From: Prado023 sp963818445
Lineage (GTDB): Bacteria; Actinomycetota; Actinomycetes; S36-B12; CAIYMF01
Length of the DNA: 64,000 nt
NCBI GenBank assembly: GCA_963818445.1
Contig: CAWFSG010000019.1
Coordinates: 62,001 to 126,000, forward strand
Reading direction: 5' to 3'
The notes under the pieces were generated by a model. The model made no database searches, was not told the origin of the DNA, and saw only the letters and a program-made list of their open reading frames with translations. This document shows positions 27,919-36,643 of the stretch, piece by piece. The position numbers and the translations under genes were made by a program. How positions within the stretch are numbered: the first letter of the stretch is position 1; the number at the start of each line of letters is the position of its first letter.

Positions 27919-28746
27919 GTGGCCGCCCTGTTCGCACTGCTCTCCTCGGTGATGTGGGGAAGTGCCGACTACGTCGCAGGAAAGCTCTCGCGGCGCCGGC
28001 ATGTCCTGGTGGTCCTGGGCGGCACCCAGGCCGTCGGGCTGCTCGCCATGCTCGTGGCGGCGACGGTGACCGGCGCGTGGGCCGCGCCCCGGGACTACCT
28101 GGGCTGGGCGGTGCTCGCCAGCATGTCGGGCGCCACGGGCCTTGCCCTGTACTACCGGGCGCTGGCGATCGGGACCATGGGCGTGGTCTCCCCGATCGCT
28201 GCCCTGGGCGTCCTCGTCCCCCTGGCCGTCGGGTTGGCCGGCGGCGATCAGCCGACCACCCTGCAGGTGGTCGGGATCGTGCTCGCGCTCGTCGGTGTCG
28301 TGGCGGCCAGCGGACCGGAGGTCCATGGCGACGCGGGGTGGGCTCCGGTTCTGCTCGCCGGGGGTTCGGCGGCCTTCCTCGGGACGTCGCTGGTCGCCAT
28401 TGCCCGGGGGAGCGACACCAGCGTCGTCATGACGATGACCGTGATGCGGATCACCACCGTGAGCCTGATGGCACTTGCCCTGCTCGCGCTGCGGCGCAGC
28501 GTCACAGTGACCCGCGCAGAGGCTCCGGCCTTCGTGGCTGTGGGCCTCATGGACGTCGGGGCGAACCTCGCCTTCGGCCTGGCGAGCACCCTCGGGATGC
28601 TGTCACTGGTCAGCGTGTTCGGCTCGCTGTACCCGGTGGCCACGATCCTCCTGGCGCGGTTCATCGACCACGAACGGCTGCGGCCGGTCCAACAGGTCGG
28701 GGTCGCCCTGGCCCTCACCGGTGTGGCCGCAATCACCGCCGGGTAG
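27919..28746 (+). CDS. EamA/DMT-superfamily transporter
   Basis: This 275-residue membrane protein has about ten hydrophobic helices in two EamA halves. The first half is MAALFALLSSVMWGSADYVAGK ... LYYRALAIGTMGVVSPIAAL; the second half ends SLVSVFGSLYPVATILLARF. The signature (aromatic residues near the start, then a Pro-containing helix in each half) fits drug/metabolite exporters. The substrate is unknown. It stands alone on the plus strand and converges on the mycoredoxin operon. Confidence 0.9.
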   Translation: MAALFALLSSVMWGSADYVAGKLSRRRHVLVVLGGTQAVGLLAMLVAATVTGAWAAPRDYLGWAVLASMSGATGLALYYRALAIGTMGVVSPIAALGVLVPLAVGLAGGDQPTTLQVVGIVLALVGVVAASGPEVHGDAGWAPVLLAGGSAAFLGTSLVAIARGSDTSVVMTMTVMRITTVSLMALALLALRRSVTVTRAEAPAFVAVGLMDVGANLAFGLASTLGMLSLVSVFGSLYPVATILLARFIDHERLRPVQQVGVALALTGVAAITAG

Positions 28747-28785
28747 GTGGCCCGGGGTTCACCCGTGGAGGTGCTGGCCGCAGGG

Positions 28786-29028
28786 TCAGGGGTGCAGGGC
28801 TCCCAGGATGTCGCGCACTGATGGGTTGGTCATCGCCGTCCCGTCCGGCAGGACCACGGTGGGTACGGTCTGGTTCCCGCCGTTGACGCGCTCCACGATG
28901 GACGCCGCGTCGGGGTCGGTCTCGATGTTGATCTCGGTGTAGGCGATGCCCGCGCGCTTCATCGAGTGCTTGAGGCGAATGCAGTACCCGCACCAGGTCG
29001 TGGTGTACATGGTCACAGGCGCCGTCAT
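28786..29028 (-). CDS. mycoredoxin (glutaredoxin-like)
   Basis: This 80-residue glutaredoxin-fold protein has the CGYC active site in YTTTWCGYCIRLK, plus the cis-Pro motif TVPTVVL. Mycoredoxin-1 reduces mycothiol mixed disulfides in actinobacteria, implying that this organism makes mycothiol. ATG 29028 overlaps the stop of the upstream conserved gene by four bases, so they are probably co-translated. Confidence 0.93.
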   Translation of the reverse strand: MTAPVTMYTTTWCGYCIRLKHSMKRAGIAYTEINIETDPDAASIVERVNGGNQTVPTVVLPDGTAMTNPSVRDILGALHP

Positions 29029-29480
29029 GATGCCTGCGCGCCCGTCTCGGAGGTGACGACCGACATGTGGGGGTCCGGGTCTGTCTGCGCGGTGTCAGCT
29101 CGTCGGCTCAGGGCACTGCGCACGGCCACGGCGAATGCGTCGACCGACCCGTTCAGGGCCTCCAGGTCTGCCGGCAGCAGGACCGGCTCGACGGTGCCGT
29201 CGGGGAGTCGGCCGAGCACGAGTGGTGAGCCGTGCAGGGCCGTCGCGGCCGCCACCTCCGGGGGCATCTCGTTGAGGTGCAGCAGCTCGAAGTCGACCCC
29301 GAGCTCGGTGACCATGCGATCCCATGCGCGCTTGCGACGCACGGGGGAGTGGGTGATGTCGCACAGGGCGCAGTGGGCGGTCCCCATCAGCTTGCCGATC
29401 ACGTACCTGGCCTCGCCGATCGGTCCACCGTCAGCGTGGTAGACGCCGACGAGCCCGTCGAGACGTGCGGTCGGTTCCAT
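29025..29480 (-). CDS. conserved protein of unknown function upstream of mycoredoxin
   Basis: This 151-residue soluble protein starts at ATG 29480 after GGGAG. An N-terminal segment GEARYVIGKLMGTAHCALC is followed by DITHSPVRRKRAWD; the CALC pair could be redox-active or bind metal. FELLHLNEMPPEV follows. I do not recognise a named family. Overlap with the mycoredoxin gene suggests a thiol-related role, which is inference only. Confidence 0.8.
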   Translation of the reverse strand: MEPTARLDGLVGVYHADGGPIGEARYVIGKLMGTAHCALCDITHSPVRRKRAWDRMVTELGVDFELLHLNEMPPEVAAATALHGSPLVLGRLPDGTVEPVLLPADLEALNGSVDAFAVAVRSALSRRADTAQTDPDPHMSVVTSETGAQAS

Positions 29481-29529
29481 GGCAGTCTCCCTGCGGCTCC
29501 TGGGTGCTGACCTCCATGATGCGGCCTGT

Positions 29530-30453
29530 TCAGTGGATCAGCGACTTCAGTCGTTCGTCGGTGTGCAGCTCGGCCGGCGCCCCGTACACGCCCGGCGGCA
29601 GGGCCGTGACGGCGTGCAACGCGCCCAGGGTCGCCGATGCGTCGCGCCGGCCCGCCTCGATGAGCGTCGAGGTCGCCGTGAAGTCCAGCTGGGTGGTCTC
29701 GTGCAGTGTGGACGGTGTCAGCCAGACCACAGGGACTCCGGCGCACGCAAGGAGGTCGCTGGCCATCTGCCGTCGGGCGTAGATCGCCGCCGACTGGGTG
29801 AGCACCTCCACCAGGGTGCCGGCAGCGCGCGGCGTGACCCCGCTGAGTCCACAGTCGAGGACCACCAGGGACCGGGCACCACGCCGCAGGGCGACGGTGA
29901 TCGGCACGTTCGCGACCAGCATTCCGTCGACCAGCCTGCGACCATCACGCTCCACCCACGGGAAGATCCCGGGGATGGCCGACGACGCCAGCAGTGCGGA
30001 ACGAAGCTCACCGGAGTCGAGCTCCGCGAGGCTGCCGTTCGTGAAGTCCGTGGCCACAGCAACGAACGGCACGGCCATGTCCTCGAAGGACTTGGCCGGC
30101 AGCCGGCTGGTGAGCAGGTCGGTCAGGGCCTGGTTGTCATAGAGCCAGGCTCGCGTCTCGGTCAGGGTTCGCACCCCCCGGACCCATCCCCCGGGGAACA
30201 CGTCGGCCTTCGACACGCTGGGCCACAGGTCCTCGAGCCGCTCCACGGCCAGGGCTGGGTCGTCGGCCAGGACGGCGCCGTTCAGCGACCCGACGCTCGT
30301 CCCGACGACCAGGTCAGGGGTGAGGTCCGTTCCGGCGAGCGCCTGGAGCATCCCGAGCTGAAGGGCGCCCCATGAACCACCGCCCCCGAGGACGAAGGCA
30401 GTCGGCCGGGGCAGTCGGGCGGCGAGTTCGAGGGGGTGGGTCATGCCGGTCAT
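29530..30453 (-). CDS. patatin-like phospholipase
   Basis: This 307-residue lipid acyl hydrolase has the oxyanion loop VLGGGGSWGALQLG, the nucleophile elbow GTSVG and the catalytic Asp in VDGMLVANVP (the Ser-Asp dyad of patatins). There is no signal peptide, so it is cytoplasmic or membrane-peripheral. It starts at ATG 30453 (or ATG 30444) and follows the AAR-like gene by 38 bases on the same strand. Together with the SDR this suggests a lipid operon in which it releases acyl chains; this is inference. Confidence 0.92.
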   Translation of the reverse strand: MTGMTHPLELAARLPRPTAFVLGGGGSWGALQLGMLQALAGTDLTPDLVVGTSVGSLNGAVLADDPALAVERLEDLWPSVSKADVFPGGWVRGVRTLTETRAWLYDNQALTDLLTSRLPAKSFEDMAVPFVAVATDFTNGSLAELDSGELRSALLASSAIPGIFPWVERDGRRLVDGMLVANVPITVALRRGARSLVVLDCGLSGVTPRAAGTLVEVLTQSAAIYARRQMASDLLACAGVPVVWLTPSTLHETTQLDFTATSTLIEAGRRDASATLGALHAVTALPPGVYGAPAELHTDERLKSLIH

Positions 30454-30491
30454 CGTTGCCAGTTACGCCTGACCGGCGCAAACCGAGGGGA

Positions 30492-32561
30492 TCAACCGCC
30501 GGACGCCGCTGCCATCTCCGCGCGACGCTCGAGGGCAAGCTCCCGGATCCGGGCGAGGTCCTCGTCGGAATAGACGCCGTTCACCCCGGAGATCGCCGCG
30601 AGCTTCATCCCGTGCTTGAGGCCGATCTGGTAGATCTCCTTGACCTTCTCCCACTCGATGTTGCGCCCCACGGTGTAGGTCTCGTAGCGGCCCTCGAGGG
30701 CAAGGGCGATCGTCTCGGCGAGGCAGGCGTAGGCCACGCCGCGGGGCAGGCCGATGTCGCGCATGTGCACGTCGCCGGGCAGCTCGATCTCACCGGACTC
30801 GATGACCAGCACATCCGGGCGCCGGGCCACATCCTCTGCTGAGAGGTCCAGGGGCCGGGCGACATCGGTGATGACGCACCCCGGCTTCACGGCCATGATG
30901 TCCAGCACCCGCTTGCCCGCGCCGGACGTGGCCGTGACGATCATGTCCATCTCGGGCAGGGCCTCGTTGGGCGTGGCGGCGATGTGGATGACCGCGCGCG
31001 GGTTCTCCCGCTCCATGTCGGCCTTCAGGGCCAACAGCTTGGCGGTCTCCGGGGAGATCAGGTAGAGCTCGTCGCTGGCCAGTGCCAGCAGGCGGGCACA
31101 GACCGAGCCGATGGCCCCGGTGGCGCCCACCACCATCGCCTTGCCCTTGATCCGGCCGTGCTCGTCCAACTCGGACAGGCCGAGGCGCTCGAGGGCCTCG
31201 TGCGCAGCCCAGAGCGCTCCGGAGGCGCTGTAGCTGTTGCCGGTGGTGATCGGCAGTGACGCCTGCTTGGCCACCGTGACGCCGGCGTCGCCGACGACCT
31301 TGGTGAACGCCCCGAGTCCCATGATCTGCGCGCCGAGCTTCTTGGCCTCCTCAGCGGCGGCGAGCAGGCGGGAGTAGGTGAACTCCGGGCTGTGCGCCAG
31401 GAGCTCCTTGGGGGTGCCGCCCACGGTGATCAGCCAGCCCTCGGCCTCGTCGCCGGTCGGTGAGGTGACCCCGGTGATGCGGCCGTACTTCATGGGCGGG
31501 GCGTAGGCCATCGCCTTCTCCACACCGTCCATGACGAACGAGGGTGACACCCGCTCGATCGTGCGCAGGGGCTCGACGTTGGTCAGGAACCGCTGCGAGA
31601 GCGGATGGATCACGAACGCGAAGCGACTGCGCCGGCGGAAGCCGTTCGGGTAGAGGACGCGGGGCTCGAGGCCCGCCGCGACGATCATGTCGAGCAGGTC
31701 GTCATTGGTGAGCCGGCCCAGGGGGCTCGACGAGGCAGCCAGCATCATCGCCTCGAGGACCGCGGCCGTGATGGTGAAGTCGAAGGGCTGCGGGGTGGAG
31801 TCAAGGACCATGTCGACGTCGAGGTCGGCCATCTCGGCCAGCCGTTCGTCGGAGACCGAGGAGGTCACGACCGACTTCCCGCGCAGGTCGGCCACCCCGA
31901 ACGCCGCGAGCTCGTCGCAGGTGGCCACGATGACGTGGGCATCCTCAAGGGCCCGTCGGGCCAGCGAGTTGCTCAGCCGGTGGCCCGGGGCCTTCACCTG
32001 GGACCGGATCGGGCCCGGCAGCTGGCGCACCGGCCACATGCCGATGTTGGCAGCCAGGCCCAGGATCGGGTTGGCGTCCATGCGCTTCAGGACGTCCAGG
32101 CGGAGCAGCGGATCGGCGAACTCGAAGTTCGCGGTGTACTCCTGCAGGATCCGGATGGTGCGGGCGTGGTTCATGCCGCCGAGGACCACGACCCGGGCGT
32201 TCGTGTAGTAGCCGGGCATCGAGTTCTGCACGTGGCGGATGGACCACTCCTGTAGGACGTCGCGCAGCGCATGGCCGTCCGTGACCGGGATCAGCCGCGT
32301 GGCCCGCTTGACCTTGTTGACCGCCTCGAGGTCACCGTCGTAGAGACCGGCCACACGGGCCTCGCGGATTCCGGTGACGGCGATGACGTCGGCGTCATCG
32401 GCCCACTTGCGCACCAGTTCCTCGGCTGCGGCGACGTCGCCGTTGGTGCCGATCCGGCGCAGGTGGAACTCCTGCTCGAGGAAGGTCACGTGCTTGTCGT
32501 AGTCCCGGTCGGATCCGGCGAGGCTGACGTTGACGATGACGGCGGGCTGGTCTGTGGTCAC
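30492..32561 (-). CDS. acyl-ACP reductase-like protein with an extra N-terminal domain
   Basis: This protein has 689 residues from GTG 32561 (GGAG upstream). Residues about 353-660 align by eye with cyanobacterial long-chain acyl-ACP reductase (AAR): MGLGAFTKVVGD (414-425), ITTGNSYSASG, the NADPH site GATGAIGS (479-486), Cys562 in VKPGCVITDVARP at the position of the AAR acyl-enzyme cysteine, and GVAYACLAETIALALEG. Cyanobacterial AAR is about 340 residues. The first 340 residues here are an additional domain I do not recognise; it has LGGMNHARTIRILQEY and a HRLSNSLARRAL segment. Predicted reaction: reduction of an acyl thioester to an aldehyde. It lies between an SDR and a patatin gene. Confidence 0.8.
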   Translation of the reverse strand: MTTDQPAVIVNVSLAGSDRDYDKHVTFLEQEFHLRRIGTNGDVAAAEELVRKWADDADVIAVTGIREARVAGLYDGDLEAVNKVKRATRLIPVTDGHALRDVLQEWSIRHVQNSMPGYYTNARVVVLGGMNHARTIRILQEYTANFEFADPLLRLDVLKRMDANPILGLAANIGMWPVRQLPGPIRSQVKAPGHRLSNSLARRALEDAHVIVATCDELAAFGVADLRGKSVVTSSVSDERLAEMADLDVDMVLDSTPQPFDFTITAAVLEAMMLAASSSPLGRLTNDDLLDMIVAAGLEPRVLYPNGFRRRSRFAFVIHPLSQRFLTNVEPLRTIERVSPSFVMDGVEKAMAYAPPMKYGRITGVTSPTGDEAEGWLITVGGTPKELLAHSPEFTYSRLLAAAEEAKKLGAQIMGLGAFTKVVGDAGVTVAKQASLPITTGNSYSASGALWAAHEALERLGLSELDEHGRIKGKAMVVGATGAIGSVCARLLALASDELYLISPETAKLLALKADMERENPRAVIHIAATPNEALPEMDMIVTATSGAGKRVLDIMAVKPGCVITDVARPLDLSAEDVARRPDVLVIESGEIELPGDVHMRDIGLPRGVAYACLAETIALALEGRYETYTVGRNIEWEKVKEIYQIGLKHGMKLAAISGVNGVYSDEDLARIRELALERRAEMAAASGG

Positions 32562-32615
32562 TGTGATCTCCAGGTGCTTCGTGTGTCGTGGGGGCTGTTG
32601 TGCTGGTACCCAGGG

Positions 32616-33707
32616 TCAGGTCATCGCCGAGGACGAGTGCTCCGGATGGGCAGCCCAGTAGTCCAGCAGGCGCTCGGCGTAGCTCGCGAAGGGTGGACAC
32701 TGCACGCCTGTGCCCTCGAGGTCGGCAACAGCGTTGGTCGTTGAGTAGGTGGTGTGGGACGCGAGGTAGTCCAGCGCCTCAGCGGGAAGGCCGAGGATCT
32801 TCTCCATACCCGGGACGTGGCCGATGACTGCACGTGTGAGCCCCAGGGGGAGCGGCACCTTCACCGGCCGCCGACCGAGGTATTGGGACAGGATCTCGAC
32901 GACTTCCCCGGTCGTGGGCGGGTTGGGATCGGTCAGCGCATAGGTTCGCCCCTGCGAACGATCCATGGCCGATAGGACATCCATGGCGCCGATGACGTAG
33001 TCGCGGGGCACCAGCCCGGCGCGCACGACGTCGAAGTCGCCGACACCGGGGATCAAGGCAACCCCGGGGAGCCGCTGGATGTACGTCGCGTAGAAGTAGG
33101 GGCCGTCGTACTTCTGGGTCTCTCCCGTTGCCGAGTCGCCCACAACGATTCCAGGGCGGTAGATGGTGGCGGGCAGCCCGGACCTCATGGCCCGGCGCAC
33201 CAGGACCTCGGCCTCGAACTTCGTCGACTCGTAGTGGTTGAGGAAGCCCTGCCCGAGGTCGAGGTCGTCCTCCGGGAACTCGCCGTCGAAGTCACCGCTG
33301 ACGTAGCAGGTGCTCACGTACTGCAGGCGCGTGAAGTCCTTGCGGGACAGGCAGAACTCGATGACGTGGGCCGACCCTTCGACATTGACCCGTCGGGCGA
33401 CCTCCTCGGGGACCGCGAGGTCGTACACGGCGGCGAGGTGCCAGACCTCGGTCACGGACTCGAGGCGGGCGCGGTCGACGTAGTCGATCCCCAGCCCCGG
33501 AGCGGTGATGTCGCCCTCCACGAGGCTGATCCGGCCCTTGGTATGGGGATGGCCGGCTTCGATCTCGGCGATCCGCTCGTTGGCCATCGGGACGTAGTGC
33601 GGCTGGACGAGGCAGATGGCGTCCACACCCTCGCGCCGGGCGAGGAGCTTCGGCAGCAGGGCCGAGCCCAGGAACCCCGGGAAACCCGTCATCAACAGCG
33701 AACCCAC
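32616..33707 (-). CDS. extended SDR / NAD(P)-binding reductase (fatty acyl or aldehyde reductase type)
   Basis: This 363-residue protein has the nucleotide-binding motif TGFPGFLG (7-14), WHLAAVYDL, the catalytic STCYVSG region and YxxxK (Tyr159, Lys163). The fold matches NAD_binding_4 proteins (male-sterility / thioester-reductase type) and extended SDRs. GTG 33707 is chosen because GGAGG lies 8 nt upstream; an in-frame GTG at 33734 is less likely. It is the first gene of a minus-strand cluster with the AAR-like and patatin genes, 54 bases before the former, so reduction of an aldehyde or acyl thioester is the likely job. Confidence 0.88.
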   Translation of the reverse strand: MGSLLMTGFPGFLGSALLPKLLARREGVDAICLVQPHYVPMANERIAEIEAGHPHTKGRISLVEGDITAPGLGIDYVDRARLESVTEVWHLAAVYDLAVPEEVARRVNVEGSAHVIEFCLSRKDFTRLQYVSTCYVSGDFDGEFPEDDLDLGQGFLNHYESTKFEAEVLVRRAMRSGLPATIYRPGIVVGDSATGETQKYDGPYFYATYIQRLPGVALIPGVGDFDVVRAGLVPRDYVIGAMDVLSAMDRSQGRTYALTDPNPPTTGEVVEILSQYLGRRPVKVPLPLGLTRAVIGHVPGMEKILGLPAEALDYLASHTTYSTTNAVADLEGTGVQCPPFASYAERLLDYWAAHPEHSSSAMT

Positions 33708-33930
33708 ACCAACCGCCTCCAGCCGAATCTGCACCCGAGCCCATTCGGGCGCGGAACTTCCTCACAGCCTACTGACCGGTAACTTCCGTCGCGCGGTCCA
33801 AAGGTCCCGGACGGCCGTCCGGACGGCCCGGATCCACGCGCGGGCCCAGGCCCTCGCGCGGGGACCGTCGCGGGGGCCCGGCCGCGCGCGACTTCCGCGG
33901 GATCTATCCGGGCGTGGGACGATTGCGGCC

Positions 33931-35106
33931 GTGACCTCCTCCCTCGTCGATCCTTCCGGACCTTCCGCGAGCACTGGGGTGCTGCTCGGCCCGGATCACC
34001 CCGTGGTGGCCGGCCGGACCTCCGACGCCATGCTCCTGCGTGCGGCGCGAGGTGCAGCGGTCGAGCACACGCCCGTGTGGTTCATGCGCCAGGCGGGCCG
34101 CTCGTTGCCCGAGTACCGCAAGGTGCGTGCGGGCACCGCGATGCTGGAGTCGTGCTTCACCCCGGACCTCGTCGTCGAGATCACCGACCAGCCGGTGCGT
34201 CGGCACGGCGTCGACGCCGCGATCTTCTTCTCCGACATCGTCGTGCCGTTGAAGGCCCTCGGGGTGGATCTGGACATCGTCCCCGGCGTGGGACCGGTCG
34301 TCGCCGAGCCGATCCGGGACGCGGCGGGGGTGGCCACCCTGCGCGAGCTGACCGACGAGGACGTGGCCCCCGTGCTCGAGGCGGTTCGCACCCTCACCGG
34401 CCCGACCGGACCGTTGGGCAGCACCCCCTTGATCGGCTTCGCCGGTGCCCCGTTCACGTTGGCCAGCTACCTCATCGAGGGCGGGCCCAGCCGCGACCAC
34501 GCCCGCACCAAGGCCCTCATGTACTCCGACCCCGCACTGTGGAACGACCTGGCCGATCGGCTCGCGCGGATCGCCGGTGCCTTCCTTCGGATGCAGGTCC
34601 TCGGGGGAGCCAGCGCGGTCCAGCTGTTCGACTCGTGGGCCGGGGCGTTGCCCGCCGCCGACTACGAGGCGTTGGTCCTGCCGCATGTGCGCACCGCACT
34701 GTCTGCTGTCGAGGACCTGTCGGTGGCGCACGGCATCCCGCGGATCCTGTTCGGGGTCGGGACCGGCGAGCTGCTCGCCACGATGTCCCGGGCTGGCTCC
34801 GAGGTGATGGGCGTGGACTTCCGGGTGCCCCTGGACCACGCGGCCTCGCGGGTGCGCCCCGGTGCTGCCCTGCAGGGGAACCTGGACCCGGCGGTCGTGC
34901 AGGCCAGCCCTGCCGCCGTGGACCAGAGGGTCGACTCGGTCCTCGCCGCAGCGCGCCGAAGTGGCCGCGGGCACATCTTCAACCTCGGGCACGGGGTGCT
35001 CCCGGACACCGATCCCACGGTGCTGACCCGGATCGTCGAACGCGTGCACGCCAGCGGGCCGGTGCCCGCGGTCAATGCGAATGAGCGGGTCGGGTCGCCC
35101 GCCTGA
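33931..35106 (+). CDS. hemE: uroporphyrinogen decarboxylase
   Basis: This 391-residue enzyme decarboxylates uroporphyrinogen III to coproporphyrinogen III. The signature VWFMRQAGRSLPEYR near residue 50, FFSDIVVPLKALG and FAGAPFTLASYLIEGG are present, as is NLGHGVLPDTDP near the end. GTG 33931 gives the family length; a GACGAT box 7 nt upstream could be a leaderless -10. It is the first gene of the hemE-hemY-hemQ-GNAT run and divergent from the SDR. Confidence 0.96.
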   Translation: MTSSLVDPSGPSASTGVLLGPDHPVVAGRTSDAMLLRAARGAAVEHTPVWFMRQAGRSLPEYRKVRAGTAMLESCFTPDLVVEITDQPVRRHGVDAAIFFSDIVVPLKALGVDLDIVPGVGPVVAEPIRDAAGVATLRELTDEDVAPVLEAVRTLTGPTGPLGSTPLIGFAGAPFTLASYLIEGGPSRDHARTKALMYSDPALWNDLADRLARIAGAFLRMQVLGGASAVQLFDSWAGALPAADYEALVLPHVRTALSAVEDLSVAHGIPRILFGVGTGELLATMSRAGSEVMGVDFRVPLDHAASRVRPGAALQGNLDPAVVQASPAAVDQRVDSVLAAARRSGRGHIFNLGHGVLPDTDPTVLTRIVERVHASGPVPAVNANERVGSPA

Positions 35107-35131
35107 GGGCGGGGGATGGCACAGTGGACCT

Positions 35132-36643
35132 GTGACCGCGAAGAGAACCACCCGCAGGACGGGAGCATCGGCCAGTTCGCCCACGCCGTCGCCGGAACCG
35201 GCCCCGCGCAGGCACGTGATCGTCGTCGGCGGTGGCATCTCCGGCCTGGCTGCCGCCTGGTACCTGGTGCGCACCCATGCCGAGATCGAGGTGACGCTGC
35301 TCGAGTCCGCGGCGCACGTCGGCGGCAAGCTCGCCGTCAGCGACCTGGCCGGGATCGCCGTGGACGAGGGTGCAGAGTCGTTCGTCGCCAGCCGACCGGA
35401 GGCGCTGCGTCTTGCGCGTGAGGTCGGGCTCGAGAGCGACCTGGTCACACCGAGCGTCTTCCAGGCGTCGGTGTTCAGTCGTGGCCGGATCCGGGCGATG
35501 CCGCGAGGCCAGTTCATGGGGATCCCCACGGACCTTCGCTCGCTTGCCGCCAGCGAGGTCCTGTCACCCGCGGGGCTGCTGCGCGTTCCCCTGGACCGCG
35601 TGATCGCGCCGACGCCGATGGGCCAGGACGTCTCGGTGGGGGAGTTCATCTCCGCGCGGGTCGGCCGCGAGGTCGTGGACCGGCTGGTCGAGCCGCTGCT
35701 CGGCGGGGTCTACGCCGGGCGCGCCGACGCGCTGTCGATGCAGGCGACGATGCCGGCGCTGTTCCGCGAGCTGCGGCACGACAGGTCGCTGCTCGCCGCG
35801 ACGCGACGTGTCGCTGGGGGCGGCATGGAGGCTGCCGGGGCCCGGCGCGGCCTGCCGTTCCGGGGTGTCGTCGGCGGGGTCGGACGCGTCCCCGGTGCGA
35901 TGGCCGCCGCGCTCGTGGGCAGTGGAGTGCAGATCCGTACGCGCACGACCGTGCGCGGCCTGACGCCCACCGAGACCGGCTGGGAGGTCGAGGTGGGCCC
36001 GGCGTCCTCACCGGAGGTCCTCCACGCGGACGGCGTCATCGTCGCCACGCCCGCGGCCCCGGCTGCGCGGCTGCTGGCCGACGTGGTCCCCCAGGTCGCG
36101 ATGGAGCTCTCGGGGATCGAGGCCGCGAATGTGGCCGTGATCGCCCTGGCGTACCGCGACAGCGACTTCGGTGCCCAGACAACCGGGTCCGGGCTGCTGA
36201 TCCCGCCGGTCGAGGGTCGGATGGTCAAGGCCGTGACATACCTCGACCAGAAGTGGGGCTGGCTCGGGGAGGCCGCTGAGCGCGAGGGACTGCGCCTGCT
36301 ACGGGTGTCGATCGGCCGGCATGGCGACACCGAGGTCCTGCAGCGGACCGACGAGGAGCTCGTCGAGCTGGCCCGGATCGACCTGGCCCATCTCCTGGGC
36401 ATCGACGCGAAGCCGATCGACAGCAGGGTGACCCGCTGGGGCGGTGCCCTGCCGCAGTACGCGGTCGGCCATCGGGGACGCCTGGAGCGGATCACCCAGG
36501 GCCTGCGCGAGCAGCCCAGCTTGGCGCTGTGCGGTGCGTCCTACGACGGCGTGGGCGTGGCAGCGTGCGTCGGCTCTGCCTACGAGGCGGCCGGTCGGGT
36601 CGCCCATGCGCTCGTCGAGGCCCCTGGAGGTCGACGTGGCTGA
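35132..36643 (+). CDS. hemY: coproporphyrinogen/protoporphyrinogen III oxidase (HemY/CgoX)
   Basis: This 503-residue FAD enzyme oxidises coproporphyrinogen III to coproporphyrin III in the actinobacterial pathway. The dinucleotide motif HVIVVGGGISGLAAAWYL is preceded by about 30 basic residues. DEGAESFVASRPEAL, GVYAGRADALSM and the C-terminal GVGVAACVGSAYEAAGRVA FAD segment are typical. GTG 35132 is the first sensible start after hemE, 25 nt downstream. Its end overlaps hemQ by 8 bases. Confidence 0.95.
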   Translation: MTAKRTTRRTGASASSPTPSPEPAPRRHVIVVGGGISGLAAAWYLVRTHAEIEVTLLESAAHVGGKLAVSDLAGIAVDEGAESFVASRPEALRLAREVGLESDLVTPSVFQASVFSRGRIRAMPRGQFMGIPTDLRSLAASEVLSPAGLLRVPLDRVIAPTPMGQDVSVGEFISARVGREVVDRLVEPLLGGVYAGRADALSMQATMPALFRELRHDRSLLAATRRVAGGGMEAAGARRGLPFRGVVGGVGRVPGAMAAALVGSGVQIRTRTTVRGLTPTETGWEVEVGPASSPEVLHADGVIVATPAAPAARLLADVVPQVAMELSGIEAANVAVIALAYRDSDFGAQTTGSGLLIPPVEGRMVKAVTYLDQKWGWLGEAAEREGLRLLRVSIGRHGDTEVLQRTDEELVELARIDLAHLLGIDAKPIDSRVTRWGGALPQYAVGHRGRLERITQGLREQPSLALCGASYDGVGVAACVGSAYEAAGRVAHALVEAPGGRRG

